NCBI GenBank assembly: GCA_020073265.1
Contig: JAIQFN010000028.1
Coordinates: 1 to 64,000 of the forward strand
Length of the DNA: 64,000 bases
Direction of reading: 5' to 3'
Origin: Terriglobia bacterium
GTDB taxonomy: Bacteria > Acidobacteriota > Terriglobia > Bryobacterales > Bryobacteraceae
Shown: positions 16,468 through 25,056 of the stretch, piece after piece
Layout: every line of letters begins with the position of its first letter
Numbering within the stretch: the stretch's first letter is position 1
Translations under genes and position numbers: made by a program
Notes under the pieces: model-generated
What the model was told of the DNA's origin: nothing
The model's database searches: none
Seen by the model: only the letters and a program-made list of their open reading frames with translations

Positions 16468-17202
16468 ATGACAAATCGAACCGCTTTCATCACCGGGGCG
16501 AGCCGGGGAATCGGACGGGCGTGTGCCGTGTCTCTCGCCGAGGCAGGCGCGCGCGTGGCGGTGGCGGCCCGCAGCCTGGATCAGCTCGAGGCGCTGGCCG
16601 GCTGGTTGCGGGACCACGGCCGCGAGGCGTTCGCGGTGGCAATCGACATGTCCAACGCCGATTCCATCAAGGAAGCGCTCGCCAAGACCGCCAAGGATTT
16701 CGGTCACATCGCCATCCTGGTGAACAACGCCGGCATCACCAGGGATGGCCTGGCGATGCGCATGAAGAAGGAAGATTGGGACAGCGTGATCGCCACCAAC
16801 CTGACCGGCGCGTTTCTCGCCATCCAGCACGTGCTGCCGGCCATGATGCGCGAGCGCTGGGGCCGCATCATCAACATTTCATCGGTGGTCGGCGAAATGG
16901 GCAATCCCGGCCAGGCCAACTACGTCGCCTCCAAGGCCGGACTCATCGGGTTGACCAAAGCCATCGCGCAGGAGATGGGCAGCCGCAACATCACCGTCAA
17001 CGCCGTCGCGCCCGGATTCGTCGAGACCGGAATGACGGAAGGCCTGGCGCAGGAACTCAAGGACAACATGCTGGGTCACATCCCGCTCAGGCGTATCGGC
17101 CGGCCGGAAGACGTGGCCGCGGCCGTACGGTTTCTGGCCAGCGAGGAAGCGAGTTACATCACCGGACACGTGCTGGACGTGAACGGCGGGCTGCATATGT
17201 AG
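16468..17202 (+). CDS. fabG: 3-oxoacyl-ACP reductase (SDR family)
   Basis: 244 residues, the exact size of FabG. Cofactor motif TGASRGIGRA (residues 9-18), NNAG at about 86-89, catalytic Ser in NISSVVGEMG, and YVASKAG with the Tyr-x3-Lys pair (about 150-154). The C-terminal EEASYITGHVLDVNGGLHM is the standard FabG ending. It reduces 3-oxoacyl-ACP with NADPH in fatty acid synthesis. It stands apart from other fab genes here (fabI lies at the far end of the window), so a second FabG-like SDR for another pathway is possible. Convergent with the adenylate-forming gene, 10 bp apart. Confidence 0.9.
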   Translation: MTNRTAFITGASRGIGRACAVSLAEAGARVAVAARSLDQLEALAGWLRDHGREAFAVAIDMSNADSIKEALAKTAKDFGHIAILVNNAGITRDGLAMRMKKEDWDSVIATNLTGAFLAIQHVLPAMMRERWGRIINISSVVGEMGNPGQANYVASKAGLIGLTKAIAQEMGSRNITVNAVAPGFVETGMTEGLAQELKDNMLGHIPLRRIGRPEDVAAAVRFLASEEASYITGHVLDVNGGLHM

Positions 17203-17211
17203 TTGGGGCAT

Positions 17212-18558
17212 TCAGTCCCCAGCCAGTTCCGATATCACCGCTTTCACCTTGCCATTGAGTCCTGGCGGAAGCGTTTCCACCCAGTCCACTTCGACCCGGC
17301 CGGCGTTACCGACTTTCGATTCGAGCGCCCGGACCAAGGCGCCCGAAGCCTCCGTGCGATTGACACTGTAATCGCCCACCGCCCGCAACACAAATCGATC
17401 CGGGGCCTGCTGCACGATCTGTATCTGCACAATTCCGGGCACCGCGCGCAGGGGTTCCAGCGCCACCAGGGAGTGCATCACGCGTCCGTCCGCCAGGCGC
17501 AGCAAGTCGTCGCTGCGTCCCCGGATGGCCTCAATCATCGGAAGCGTGCGTCCACAGTCGCAGGCAGCATGGCTTCGTGTGACCACGTCACCGAGCTTGT
17601 AGTTCAAGAGCACCGTTGCCCGATTGGTGAGGTTGGATATCACAATTTGTCCAGTACCGCCCGGTCCCGCGTCCCGGCCTTGCTCATCCACCACCCGCAC
17701 GGCGACGGCATCCAGCGAAAGATGGAACCCGCGCAGCCGTTCGCACTGGAAACCGATCCGCAACGCCTCCACGGACTGATAGGTGGAGCTTACTGGAATG
17801 CCGAATTCCTGCTCGATCAGCCGGCGATCCGCGTCCGCCATGGCGTCGGCAGCATAAACAATCACCTTGGGGTGATGAATCCGGATCTTGCGCTGGTACG
17901 CCTCGCGGAAAAGCGCGCCCAGATAGGACCCATAACCGCGGATGACGTCCGGACGAAACTCGTTGATGGCTGCAACGGTTTCGGCAAACGGAAGATCCCC
18001 CGGAGATAGGAATTGCCGTGCCAGGTCGACTGCGGGAGGAGTCCACGAGTAGCTTTCATAGAAATGCCGGATTTGAAACGCGACGGAGCCAGGACGCACG
18101 ACGTGCATCTCGCGGTAGCCGAAGACGCTTCCGGTAAATGCGGACAAAACCAACCGCTGCCGGTGGCCGTTCGCCAGCGCCTCAAAGAGGGCCCGGGCAT
18201 CGTATCGAATCTGTTTGGATCGCCCCGAGGTGCCGCTGGAATCAAGGACCAGACCGGGCGCGTGCAGCAGGTTCGCCGCCAGAAACAGCTCCGGCTCGCG
18301 CGCGACCTGGAGGCCGTCCAGCATAGGTAGCTCGGCCAGGTCGGCCGCCGTGCGGAAGTCGCGGGGCTTCAGGCCGCGCCGATCCATTTCATCGCGATAA
18401 AAGGGCACGTTCCGATAAGCGTGAGCAATGATCGTACGAACCCGCTGAGCCTGAAGCGCCAAGATCTGGGAAAGAGGCCGATAGGGAAGCCTGCGTTCCG
18501 CGCGGGCATGCCACAATGTAAACGCGTTCCAATAGGTTTTTGCGAGCAGGTTCGGCAT
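17212..18558 (-). CDS. PaaK/CapK-like adenylate-forming enzyme
   Basis: 448 residues. N-terminal RVRTIIAHAYRNVPFYRDEMDRRGL is typical of phenylacetate-CoA ligase-like and CapK proteins. The ATP-binding P-loop is LDSSGTSGRSKQIRYD (about 108-123). YQSVEALRIGFQCE and LNYKLGDVVTR follow, then a Cys-containing segment ACDCGRTLPMIEAIRGRSDD. These enzymes activate a carboxylate as an acyl-AMP. Copies next to ATP-grasp genes and glycosyltransferases are common in exopolysaccharide loci, where their substrate is mostly unknown. The ATP-grasp gene lies 17 bp upstream on the same strand, so the two form an operon. Phenylacetate degradation is unlikely because no other paa genes are present. Confidence 0.85.
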   Translation of the reverse strand: MPNLLAKTYWNAFTLWHARAERRLPYRPLSQILALQAQRVRTIIAHAYRNVPFYRDEMDRRGLKPRDFRTAADLAELPMLDGLQVAREPELFLAANLLHAPGLVLDSSGTSGRSKQIRYDARALFEALANGHRQRLVLSAFTGSVFGYREMHVVRPGSVAFQIRHFYESYSWTPPAVDLARQFLSPGDLPFAETVAAINEFRPDVIRGYGSYLGALFREAYQRKIRIHHPKVIVYAADAMADADRRLIEQEFGIPVSSTYQSVEALRIGFQCERLRGFHLSLDAVAVRVVDEQGRDAGPGGTGQIVISNLTNRATVLLNYKLGDVVTRSHAACDCGRTLPMIEAIRGRSDDLLRLADGRVMHSLVALEPLRAVPGIVQIQIVQQAPDRFVLRAVGDYSVNRTEASGALVRALESKVGNAGRVEVDWVETLPPGLNGKVKAVISELAGD

Positions 18559-18575
18559 CTAAATCGCGCCGCGGC

Positions 18576-19769
18576 CTAGACGGCCTCCCAGGATGTCGCC
18601 CGCTGCGCGGATCGCAGACTCTTTCGCTTGTACAGCCGGCCAGCGGCAAACGCGATTTCAGCAAGATGCGGCAGGGGGTCGGAGAACCACAAGTCGGACT
18701 GTGTACCTCGCGACGGCCCGAAGAATTCCCTGAACGACGGCCATCGATGCCCGCGCCCCAACGTGTCCAGGATGCCGAAGGGCCAGGGCCACCGGTAGCG
18801 GAGCCCGGACTGGTAGCGGAAACACGGTTCCACATCGCCTTCCAGCGCCATCCGGCAGGCCAGCAACGGGAAATTGATCCCAGCCGCGATGGACAATCCC
18901 AGCGTCCCCCAGAAGCGTCCGTTTATTTCCAGCAGACAGGCGCGCTTGGCTTGCCGGTCGACCATGAATTCCACTTGCGCCGGACCATGCCATCGCAGGG
19001 CTCGCAGCAGGGCGACGGCCTGTTCCAGGAGCCACTCCTGCTGGGTCGTTTCTACCAGCGTGCCTACCCCGCCGCTGTTCGGGTGCATGCGCAGGCGTCT
19101 CTGCGTTAGCGCGGCGCGAGGCTCGCCGTGACGGAATAACACGCATACATCGTGCACCTCACCCTGCACATGCTCCTGGACCAGCAGACTACCGTGACCG
19201 AACACCAGGTCCTCGCTCGGACGGGGCGCCGCGAAGCGCCGCAGAAGGTCGGGCGCGTTTTGCGCGATCGACATCCCCACCGCGCCGGCTCCCCGCCGGA
19301 GCTTCACCACGCACGGATAACGTATCTGGGCCGCGAGCGCACGCAATTCGGCCTCGTCCTTCGGGCAGTGCGTTTCCGGCGTCTGCAGCCCGAGCCTCCG
19401 AGCCAGCTTGCCGGTCTCTTCCTTATCCCTTGAAATCTCCAGGGCCTCATAGGCCGGCGTCACCAAACGCGTGAGTGCTTCGAGCGTTGCAGCCCTCTGC
19501 GAGATCGCGACGCAGGCATAGTCTCCCATCGGCAGGAGCACATCGTGAGGAAGGCGCCGGAGCTGGCTGGCCAGTGTTTCTACAAATGCCGCGACTCCTT
19601 TAGCGGGATGAGGATATCGGACACGCCCGTCTCCGAATCGCGAATAGTAGGCTTCGCCCAGGAACCGGTCGCTGCCGACCGTCACGGCCGCCACACCCGC
19701 CAAAGCGCGGACAGCCGCGAGTGTCTTGCGGTCGTCTGGCACGCAGGTGGTGGCTAATAACACACGCAC
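18576..19769 (-). CDS. ATP-grasp ligase, carbamoyl-phosphate-synthase-like
   Basis: 397 residues from a GTG start. Central ATP-grasp fold: YPCVVKLRRGAGAVGMSIA (about 150-168), LVQEHVQGEVHDV, VEFMVDRQAKRACLLEINGRFWGTLGLSIAAGINFPLL with the metal-binding E-x-NGRFWG. The N-terminal part resembles the preATP domain (DVLLPMGDYACVAIS). ATP-grasp enzymes join a carboxylate to an amine or thiol through an acyl phosphate. The gene pairs with the downstream PaaK-like gene, so the two may activate and attach one carboxylic building block, for example to a glycan or peptide. Substrates unknown. Confidence 0.85.
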   Translation of the reverse strand: MRVLLATTCVPDDRKTLAAVRALAGVAAVTVGSDRFLGEAYYSRFGDGRVRYPHPAKGVAAFVETLASQLRRLPHDVLLPMGDYACVAISQRAATLEALTRLVTPAYEALEISRDKEETGKLARRLGLQTPETHCPKDEAELRALAAQIRYPCVVKLRRGAGAVGMSIAQNAPDLLRRFAAPRPSEDLVFGHGSLLVQEHVQGEVHDVCVLFRHGEPRAALTQRRLRMHPNSGGVGTLVETTQQEWLLEQAVALLRALRWHGPAQVEFMVDRQAKRACLLEINGRFWGTLGLSIAAGINFPLLACRMALEGDVEPCFRYQSGLRYRWPWPFGILDTLGRGHRWPSFREFFGPSRGTQSDLWFSDPLPHLAEIAFAAGRLYKRKSLRSAQRATSWEAV

Positions 19770-19848
19770 GGTTTATGCTCCTGGCCTCTCAACAGACTAT
19801 CCAGCATCACCGGGCAGGTGCTGTACCTGATCGCGGCCTGCGGGGGCG

Positions 19849-22443
19849 CTACTGCCCGGCTCCAAGCACGCTCGCGTCCTCGCGCAATAACTCATTCACC
19901 CTGGCCATCAGCGTTTCGGGAAGGAACGGCTTCTGCAAGAATGCCGTGCCTTGTTCGATGGCGCCGCGGTGCAGCAGCGCGTGATCGGTGTAGCCCGAGA
20001 TGAACAGCACGATCAGGCCGGGGCGGGACTTGGTCAGTTGATCCGCCAGATCCGGTCCACTCATCTCCGGCATCACTACGTCCGTGATCAACAAATCGAT
20101 GTGATCCCGATGTTTAATCGCAAGCTCCAAGGCGACTCGCCCGTTGCTCGCGCTCAAGACCCGGTGGCCTGCATCCGAAAGCACGTCCTCGGCCAGCATC
20201 CGAATGGCCGCCTGGTCCTCGACCAGTAGGATCGTCGCCGTGCGCCCCAGGCGGGATTCATCCCGCGCACTCGGGACTTCGATTTTGACGCCGTCGGCCG
20301 ACGGGAGATAAATCTTAAACGTGGCCCCGTGACCGGGCTCGCTGTAGACATCGATCCAACCGCTGTGCTGCGTCACGATGCCGTACACCGTGGCGAGTCC
20401 GAGTCCGGTTCCTTTTCCGGCTTCCTTAGTGGTAAAGAACGGCTCGAAGAGATGAGCTTCGGTCTCGGCATCCATCCCCTTGCCGGTATCCGTGACCGCC
20501 ACCAGCGCATAGCGTCCGGCCGGGCGAACGCCTCGCCGCCCAAGGTCTTCATGTCCTCTCAAGACGGTCTGGGTCTCGATGGTGAGCTTTCCTCCCGTCG
20601 GCATCGCATCCCGCGCATTCACCGTCAGGTTCATCAGGATCTGAGTGAGCTGACCGGAATCCACCTTGACGAAGCAGGAGTCGTCCTCCAGGACCACGGC
20701 CAGGTCCACGTCTTCTCCCATGAGGCGCTCGAGCATGTCCCTGGTCTGTTTAATGAAGACGTTCAGGTCCAGCACCCTGGGCTGAGTGACCTGCTTACGG
20801 CTGAAGGTCAGCAACTGTCCGGTCAGCGAAGCGGCCCGTTCGCCGGCTTTCAAGATTTCAGCGACCGTGTTGCGCAGCGGATCATGGGGAGGGAGGCGAT
20901 GGTCGACCGTCGCCGCGTAGCCCAGGATCACGGTCAGAAGGTTGTTGAAGTCATGCGCCAGCCCGCCCGCCAGCCGTCCCACCGCTTCCATCTTCTGCGT
21001 CTGCCGGACCATGTCTTCGAGTTGATGTTGGCGCGTGATGTCTCGCGCGATCTTGGAGGCCCCCACCACGCGCCCGTCGCCATCGCGGATGGGAGACACG
21101 GTGAGCGACACTTTGATGCGGCGGCCGTCCTTGGTCAGCCTTTCGGTCTCGTGGTGATGAACCGACTCGCCCTGGCCAATTCGCTCCAGGATGTTCTGCA
21201 TGTCGTCCCTGCGATCGGGAGGAATCAAACGCGATGTGGAACTGCCCATCATCTCCTCCGCCGAATATCCAAAGATGCGCTCCGCTCCCAGATTCCACGC
21301 GGTCACGGCGCCATCCAGCGAATTTCCGATGATGGCATCGTCCGAATTCTCGACCACCGACGCCAGGCGCCGGGCAACATCGAAAGCTTTTTTTCGCTCG
21401 GTCACGTCGCGAAAGACCAGCACCACTCCGCTGATCCCTCCGCCCAAGCCGGTGATCGGCGCCGCGCTGTCATCGATGGGAACTTCGGGACCGGTTTTTG
21501 GAATGAGCACGGTGTGGTTGGCCAACGCCACGATCTGGCCGTCCTTCAAGACGCGCCGCACAGGATTTTCAACCGTGTCGCGCGTGGCCTGGTTTACGAT
21601 CTGAACGATCCGCTCGATGCCGACCCCCAGAGCTTCTGCTTCCCGGTAACCGGTCAAGCGCTCGGCCACGGCGTTCATCATGTGAACGTTGCCTTCACGG
21701 TCTGTCGTGATGACGCCGTCGCCGATGCTATAGAGTGTGGCCCTAAGCAAGTCGCGGCCCTCTTCGGCGGTCCGTTTCGATTCAGCTAATTCGACCACCA
21801 ACTGCTGCATCTGCAAGGCGGCGCTGCGAAGCGCTGCGCCTCCGATTCCCACTAACGCCACCAGGAGCACGGCCCCCAGGAGCGTCACGATCCGAAGCTG
21901 GCCGGCCCCGGCGCTGAGATCGCTCCAGGCGTTGCTCCAGCGCGCCGTCCCCGCGTCCTCCAACTGCTGCGAGACGCCGCGAATGCGGTCCATGGTTTGC
22001 TTGCCTTGATCCGTTTCGACGGCCGCCAAGGCGGCAGCGCTTCCCTGGTATTGCCGGAGTTCGAGCGTGTTTCGCAACTCGGCCAGCTTCTCGGCGATCA
22101 GCGTCTGAAGCTGCTGGAAGCGATCGCGTTGACCGGCGTCATCGTTCGCAAGCGGCGCCAACTCGCTCAGTTCACCGGGCAACTGGTCCACCGCGGCCTG
22201 GTAGGGATCCAGGTATTCCTGGCGGCCGGTCAGCAGGAAACCCCTTTGGCTGGTTTCCGCATCGCGCATGCGGTTCAACAGACTTTCATTCAGAGTCAGC
22301 ATCCGGCGGGCTTCCCGGATTCTTGTATAAGCAACCTCGTACCGCTTCCAGTCTTGGTAGCTCAAGACGCCGATGACAAACAGGGTGACCAACGCCAATG
22401 CGATAGCGGTAAAGCCCAGCGCTCGGGATTTTGAGGCGTTCAT
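19849..22443 (-). CDS. CHASE3-PAS hybrid sensor histidine kinase
   Basis: 864 residues from the ATG at 22443 (MNASKSRA), which puts a clean membrane segment at residues 9-29; an upstream ATG would add 22 hydrophilic residues. Next comes a periplasmic CHASE3-like helical domain (about 30-175, with ETSQRGFLLTGRQEYL), a second membrane segment near 185-205, then two PAS domains (about 240-360 and 365-485). The phospho-acceptor is His497 in AGGLAHDFNNLLTVI. The ATPase domain has NLTVNARDAMP and GKGTGLGLATVYG. A C-terminal receiver has the phosphorylation Asp in LLITDVVMPEMSG. Signal unknown; phosphoryl output through a phosphotransfer protein is likely. It is transcribed alone and divergent from aguB. 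Confidence 0.92.
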   Translation of the reverse strand: MNASKSRALGFTAIALALVTLFVIGVLSYQDWKRYEVAYTRIREARRMLTLNESLLNRMRDAETSQRGFLLTGRQEYLDPYQAAVDQLPGELSELAPLANDDAGQRDRFQQLQTLIAEKLAELRNTLELRQYQGSAAALAAVETDQGKQTMDRIRGVSQQLEDAGTARWSNAWSDLSAGAGQLRIVTLLGAVLLVALVGIGGAALRSAALQMQQLVVELAESKRTAEEGRDLLRATLYSIGDGVITTDREGNVHMMNAVAERLTGYREAEALGVGIERIVQIVNQATRDTVENPVRRVLKDGQIVALANHTVLIPKTGPEVPIDDSAAPITGLGGGISGVVLVFRDVTERKKAFDVARRLASVVENSDDAIIGNSLDGAVTAWNLGAERIFGYSAEEMMGSSTSRLIPPDRRDDMQNILERIGQGESVHHHETERLTKDGRRIKVSLTVSPIRDGDGRVVGASKIARDITRQHQLEDMVRQTQKMEAVGRLAGGLAHDFNNLLTVILGYAATVDHRLPPHDPLRNTVAEILKAGERAASLTGQLLTFSRKQVTQPRVLDLNVFIKQTRDMLERLMGEDVDLAVVLEDDSCFVKVDSGQLTQILMNLTVNARDAMPTGGKLTIETQTVLRGHEDLGRRGVRPAGRYALVAVTDTGKGMDAETEAHLFEPFFTTKEAGKGTGLGLATVYGIVTQHSGWIDVYSEPGHGATFKIYLPSADGVKIEVPSARDESRLGRTATILLVEDQAAIRMLAEDVLSDAGHRVLSASNGRVALELAIKHRDHIDLLITDVVMPEMSGPDLADQLTKSRPGLIVLFISGYTDHALLHRGAIEQGTAFLQKPFLPETLMARVNELLREDASVLGAGQ

Positions 22444-22574
22444 AACCGTAGGGCGCCGAAAAACCTCCGGACGCGTTCTTATTCTATGCCAGATGCCGCC
22501 GGCGGGCACGGCGATTACGGGCTTGTTCCGCCCGTCACCTTGCGGCTTGCCGCCCGCGCCACCACAATAGAGAA

Positions 22575-23465
22575 ATGGATTCTTCGAGCACGGAGAAGTT
22601 CCGTGTAGGCCTGGTGCAGATGAGCTGCGCGGTGGACCCGAACGAGAACCTCGAGAAAGCGATCTGGAAGATTCGCGAGGCCGCCGGGCGCGGCGCCCAG
22701 ATCGTTTGCCTCCAGGAACTGTTCCGTTCGCAATACTTCTGTCGCGAGGAGAACGCCGAGCTGTTCGCGCTGGCCGAGCCTGTTCCGGGACCTACCACCG
22801 AAACGCTGGGACGACTGGCGCGTGATCTCGGCGTGGTGGTGATCGCGTCGCTGTTCGAGCGCCGCGCCGCGGGCCTGTACCACAACACCGCGGCGGTCAT
22901 CGGAGACGATGGCGAGATCGCCGGGATCTACCGCAAAATGCACATCCCCGACGATCCGCTGTATTTCGAAAAATTCTATTTCACGCCGGGCGATCTGGGC
23001 TTCGTCAACTTCGACACGCGATTCGCGCGCGTCGGCGTGCTGGTGTGCTGGGACCAGTGGTATCCGGAAGCGGCCCGGGTTTCGAGCCTCAGCGGCGCGA
23101 ACATCCTCTTCTATCCGACCGCCATCGGATGGCATCCCTCCGAAAAAGAAAGCCACGGCGCAGTGCAGGTGGACGCCTGGCGTACCATCCAACGCGGGCA
23201 CGCCATTGCCAACGGGATTTATGTCGCGGCCGTCAATCGCGTCGGTCATGAAGGACCCGCGGGCGGCGGCCTGGACTTCTGGGGTTCGTCGTTCATCGCC
23301 GATCCGTTCGGCCAGGTCATCGCGCAAGCTTCTTCTTCAGAAGACGAGATCCTGATCGCCGAGTGCGATCCGCGGCGCGTCGAGAAGATACGCCGCAATT
23401 GGCCGTTCCTGCGCGACCGTCGCATCGATGCCTATGCTCCAATCCTGAAGCGGTGGCTGGATTGA
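22575..23465 (+). CDS. aguB: N-carbamoylputrescine amidase
   Basis: 296 residues of the nitrilase superfamily with the full Glu-Lys-Cys triad: CLQELFRSQYF (Glu), GIYRKMHIPDDP (Lys) and GVLVCWDQWYPEAAR (Cys). The latter two segments and FYFTPGDLGF, GWHPSEKE and DFWGSSFIADPFG match N-carbamoylputrescine amidase closely. It hydrolyses N-carbamoylputrescine to putrescine, CO2 and ammonia. The next gene is agmatine deiminase, whose start overlaps this stop, so both enzymes of the agmatine-to-putrescine route are coupled. Confidence 0.93.
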   Translation: MDSSSTEKFRVGLVQMSCAVDPNENLEKAIWKIREAAGRGAQIVCLQELFRSQYFCREENAELFALAEPVPGPTTETLGRLARDLGVVVIASLFERRAAGLYHNTAAVIGDDGEIAGIYRKMHIPDDPLYFEKFYFTPGDLGFVNFDTRFARVGVLVCWDQWYPEAARVSSLSGANILFYPTAIGWHPSEKESHGAVQVDAWRTIQRGHAIANGIYVAAVNRVGHEGPAGGGLDFWGSSFIADPFGQVIAQASSSEDEILIAECDPRRVEKIRRNWPFLRDRRIDAYAPILKRWLD

Positions 23466-24478
23466 CGCCGCTCCAACTCGGATTCAGACTGCCCGCCGAG
23501 TGGGAGCCGCACGCGGCCACCTGGCTCGCCTGGCCGCACGAGCGCACCGACTGGCCGGGAAAATTCGCGCCGATTCCCTGGGTGTACGGCGAAGTGGCGC
23601 GGCGGCTGGCGCGCGTCGAAAAGGTGCGGATCCTGGTGGAGGATCAGGCGGCGGAACAGAGCGCGCGCCGGGTTTTCCGGAAATGCGCCGTGAACATGGA
23701 CGCCGTCGAGTTCTTCCGCCATCGCACCAATCGAAGCTGGACGCGCGACTTTTGCCCCGTCTTCGTTCGCAATCCGAAGGGCGAGGTGGCTTGCGGCAAC
23801 TGGAAGTTCAACGGATGGGCCAAGTATGACAATTGGCGCCAGGATAATCAGGTCCCGAAATTTCTCGCCAAGCGGCTGAAGATGCGCGAATTCGAGCCTG
23901 GCATCGTGCTGGAAGGCGGCAGCATCGACGCCAGCGGCGCAGGTTTGCTGGTCACTACCGAGGAGTGCCTGCTGAGCGAGAGCGTGCAGGTTCGCAACCC
24001 GGGACTCGGCCGCGCGGGCCTGGAGCGCTACTTCGCCGACTATCTCGGAATCGAGCGAACCATCTGGCTGAAGAACGGCATCGCCGGCGACGACACGCAC
24101 GGCCACATCGACGACCTGGCCCGCTTCGTCGATGCGGACACCGTCGTGACGGTGGTCGAGCAGGACCGGTCGGAGGCGAACTACGAGCCGCTGCGGGAAA
24201 ATCTTGCGCTGCTGAAACAGACCGGCCTGCGGGTTGAAACGCTGCCCATGCCGGTGCCGGTTTACTTCGACGGCCAGAGGCTACCGGCCAGTTACGCGAA
24301 TTTCTATATCGCCAACGGGCTGGTGCTGGTTCCAACATTCAACGATCCGATGGATCGGGTGGCGCTGAACACGTTAGCGAAGCTATTCAGCAACCGTGAA
24401 GTGGCCGGAATCTACTGCGGCGATTTGGTTCTGGGCCTGGGGACGCTGCACTGTATGACGATGCAGCAGCCGGCCTAG
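23462..24478 (+). CDS. aguA: agmatine deiminase
   Basis: 338 residues from a TTG start that overlaps the aguB stop in TTGA. This start gives the expected N-terminus LGFRLPAEWEPHAATWLAWPH, where the longer upstream frame is only the aguB reading in another phase. Guanidine-modifying family motifs: RTNRSWTRDFCPVF, NWKFNGWAKY, LEGGSIDASGAG, DDTHGHIDDLARF with catalytic His, and the C-terminal catalytic Cys in GLGTLHCMTMQQP. It converts agmatine to N-carbamoylputrescine, the substrate of AguB. Arginine decarboxylase, which supplies agmatine, is not in the window. Ends 4 bp into the convergent gene. Confidence 0.95.
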   Translation: MTPLQLGFRLPAEWEPHAATWLAWPHERTDWPGKFAPIPWVYGEVARRLARVEKVRILVEDQAAEQSARRVFRKCAVNMDAVEFFRHRTNRSWTRDFCPVFVRNPKGEVACGNWKFNGWAKYDNWRQDNQVPKFLAKRLKMREFEPGIVLEGGSIDASGAGLLVTTEECLLSESVQVRNPGLGRAGLERYFADYLGIERTIWLKNGIAGDDTHGHIDDLARFVDADTVVTVVEQDRSEANYEPLRENLALLKQTGLRVETLPMPVPVYFDGQRLPASYANFYIANGLVLVPTFNDPMDRVALNTLAKLFSNREVAGIYCGDLVLGLGTLHCMTMQQPA

Positions 24479-25008
24479 CGAATCGTAAAATCGAGAATCG
24501 TCTCCACCCGCAGGCTGACGTCCTTCTTGCCGGTGGCAGCCGCTCCCGCGGTGCCTGCCGCCGCGCCAGCTCCCAAGCCGATGGCCGCGCCCTTGCCGCC
24601 ACCCGCGATCGCTCCGATGATGGCGCCCGCTACCGCGCCTCCGCCGGCCGCCTTGGCGTCGCGGCCTTTGTGCGATCCACCCTCGCTCGAATAGGTGTCG
24701 GACACCACATGAATCCCATGGATCGAAACAAGCTGCAGTTCGAGCAGCGCGGTGCCGGAGAGACGGCCGGAGGCCTTGGCCTCCACCACTCTGCCTTCCA
24801 CGGGGTCCCCGCGCCGGGCTACGGTCTTACCGCGAACCACGATTTTTTCGGCCACTGTCCCGGCCCACATATCGCCGGAACGCGCCTTGTCGGACGAAAT
24901 GGTCTGTCCCAGCCGGACACGCACCAGCGTTCCCTCGGGAATCTCGGCGGCCTGCGCCAGCCATGCAACTCCGCAAAAGGCTAAGCAAACGGTGATGAGT
25001 CTTCGCAT
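24475..25008 (-). CDS. exported glycine-zipper protein
   Basis: 177 residues from the ATG at 25008, with a signal peptide [20 protein letters not shown]. The mature part starts [18 protein letters not shown] and contains a small beta domain (about 21-110) with GDPVEGRV, then a glycine zipper [15 protein letters not shown] followed by [16 protein letters not shown] (about 125-160), a pattern that inserts into membranes. The start choice places the signal peptide at the N-terminus. Similar proteins are common in acidobacteria and have no known role; an outer-membrane or periplasmic location is likely. It diverges from the sodium symporter gene and overlaps the end of aguA by 4 bp, tail to tail. 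Confidence 0.75.
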   Translation of the reverse strand: MRRLITVCLAFCGVAWLAQAAEIPEGTLVRVRLGQTISSDKARSGDMWAGTVAEKIVVRGKTVARRGDPVEGRVVEAKASGRLSGTALLELQLVSIHGIHVVSDTYSSEGGSHKGRDAKAAGGGAVAGAIIGAIAGGGKGAAIGLGAGAAAGTAGAAATGKKDVSLRVETILDFTIR

Positions 25009-25056
25009 CGTCTCTGGTCTCCCACGGTTCATCGTACAATAGCTGCGACTCGTTCG

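Noticed and set aside
22444-22509. Longer N-terminus of the CHASE3 kinase
   Set aside because: Adds 22 hydrophilic residues before the signal anchor; the internal ATG fits a membrane kinase better.
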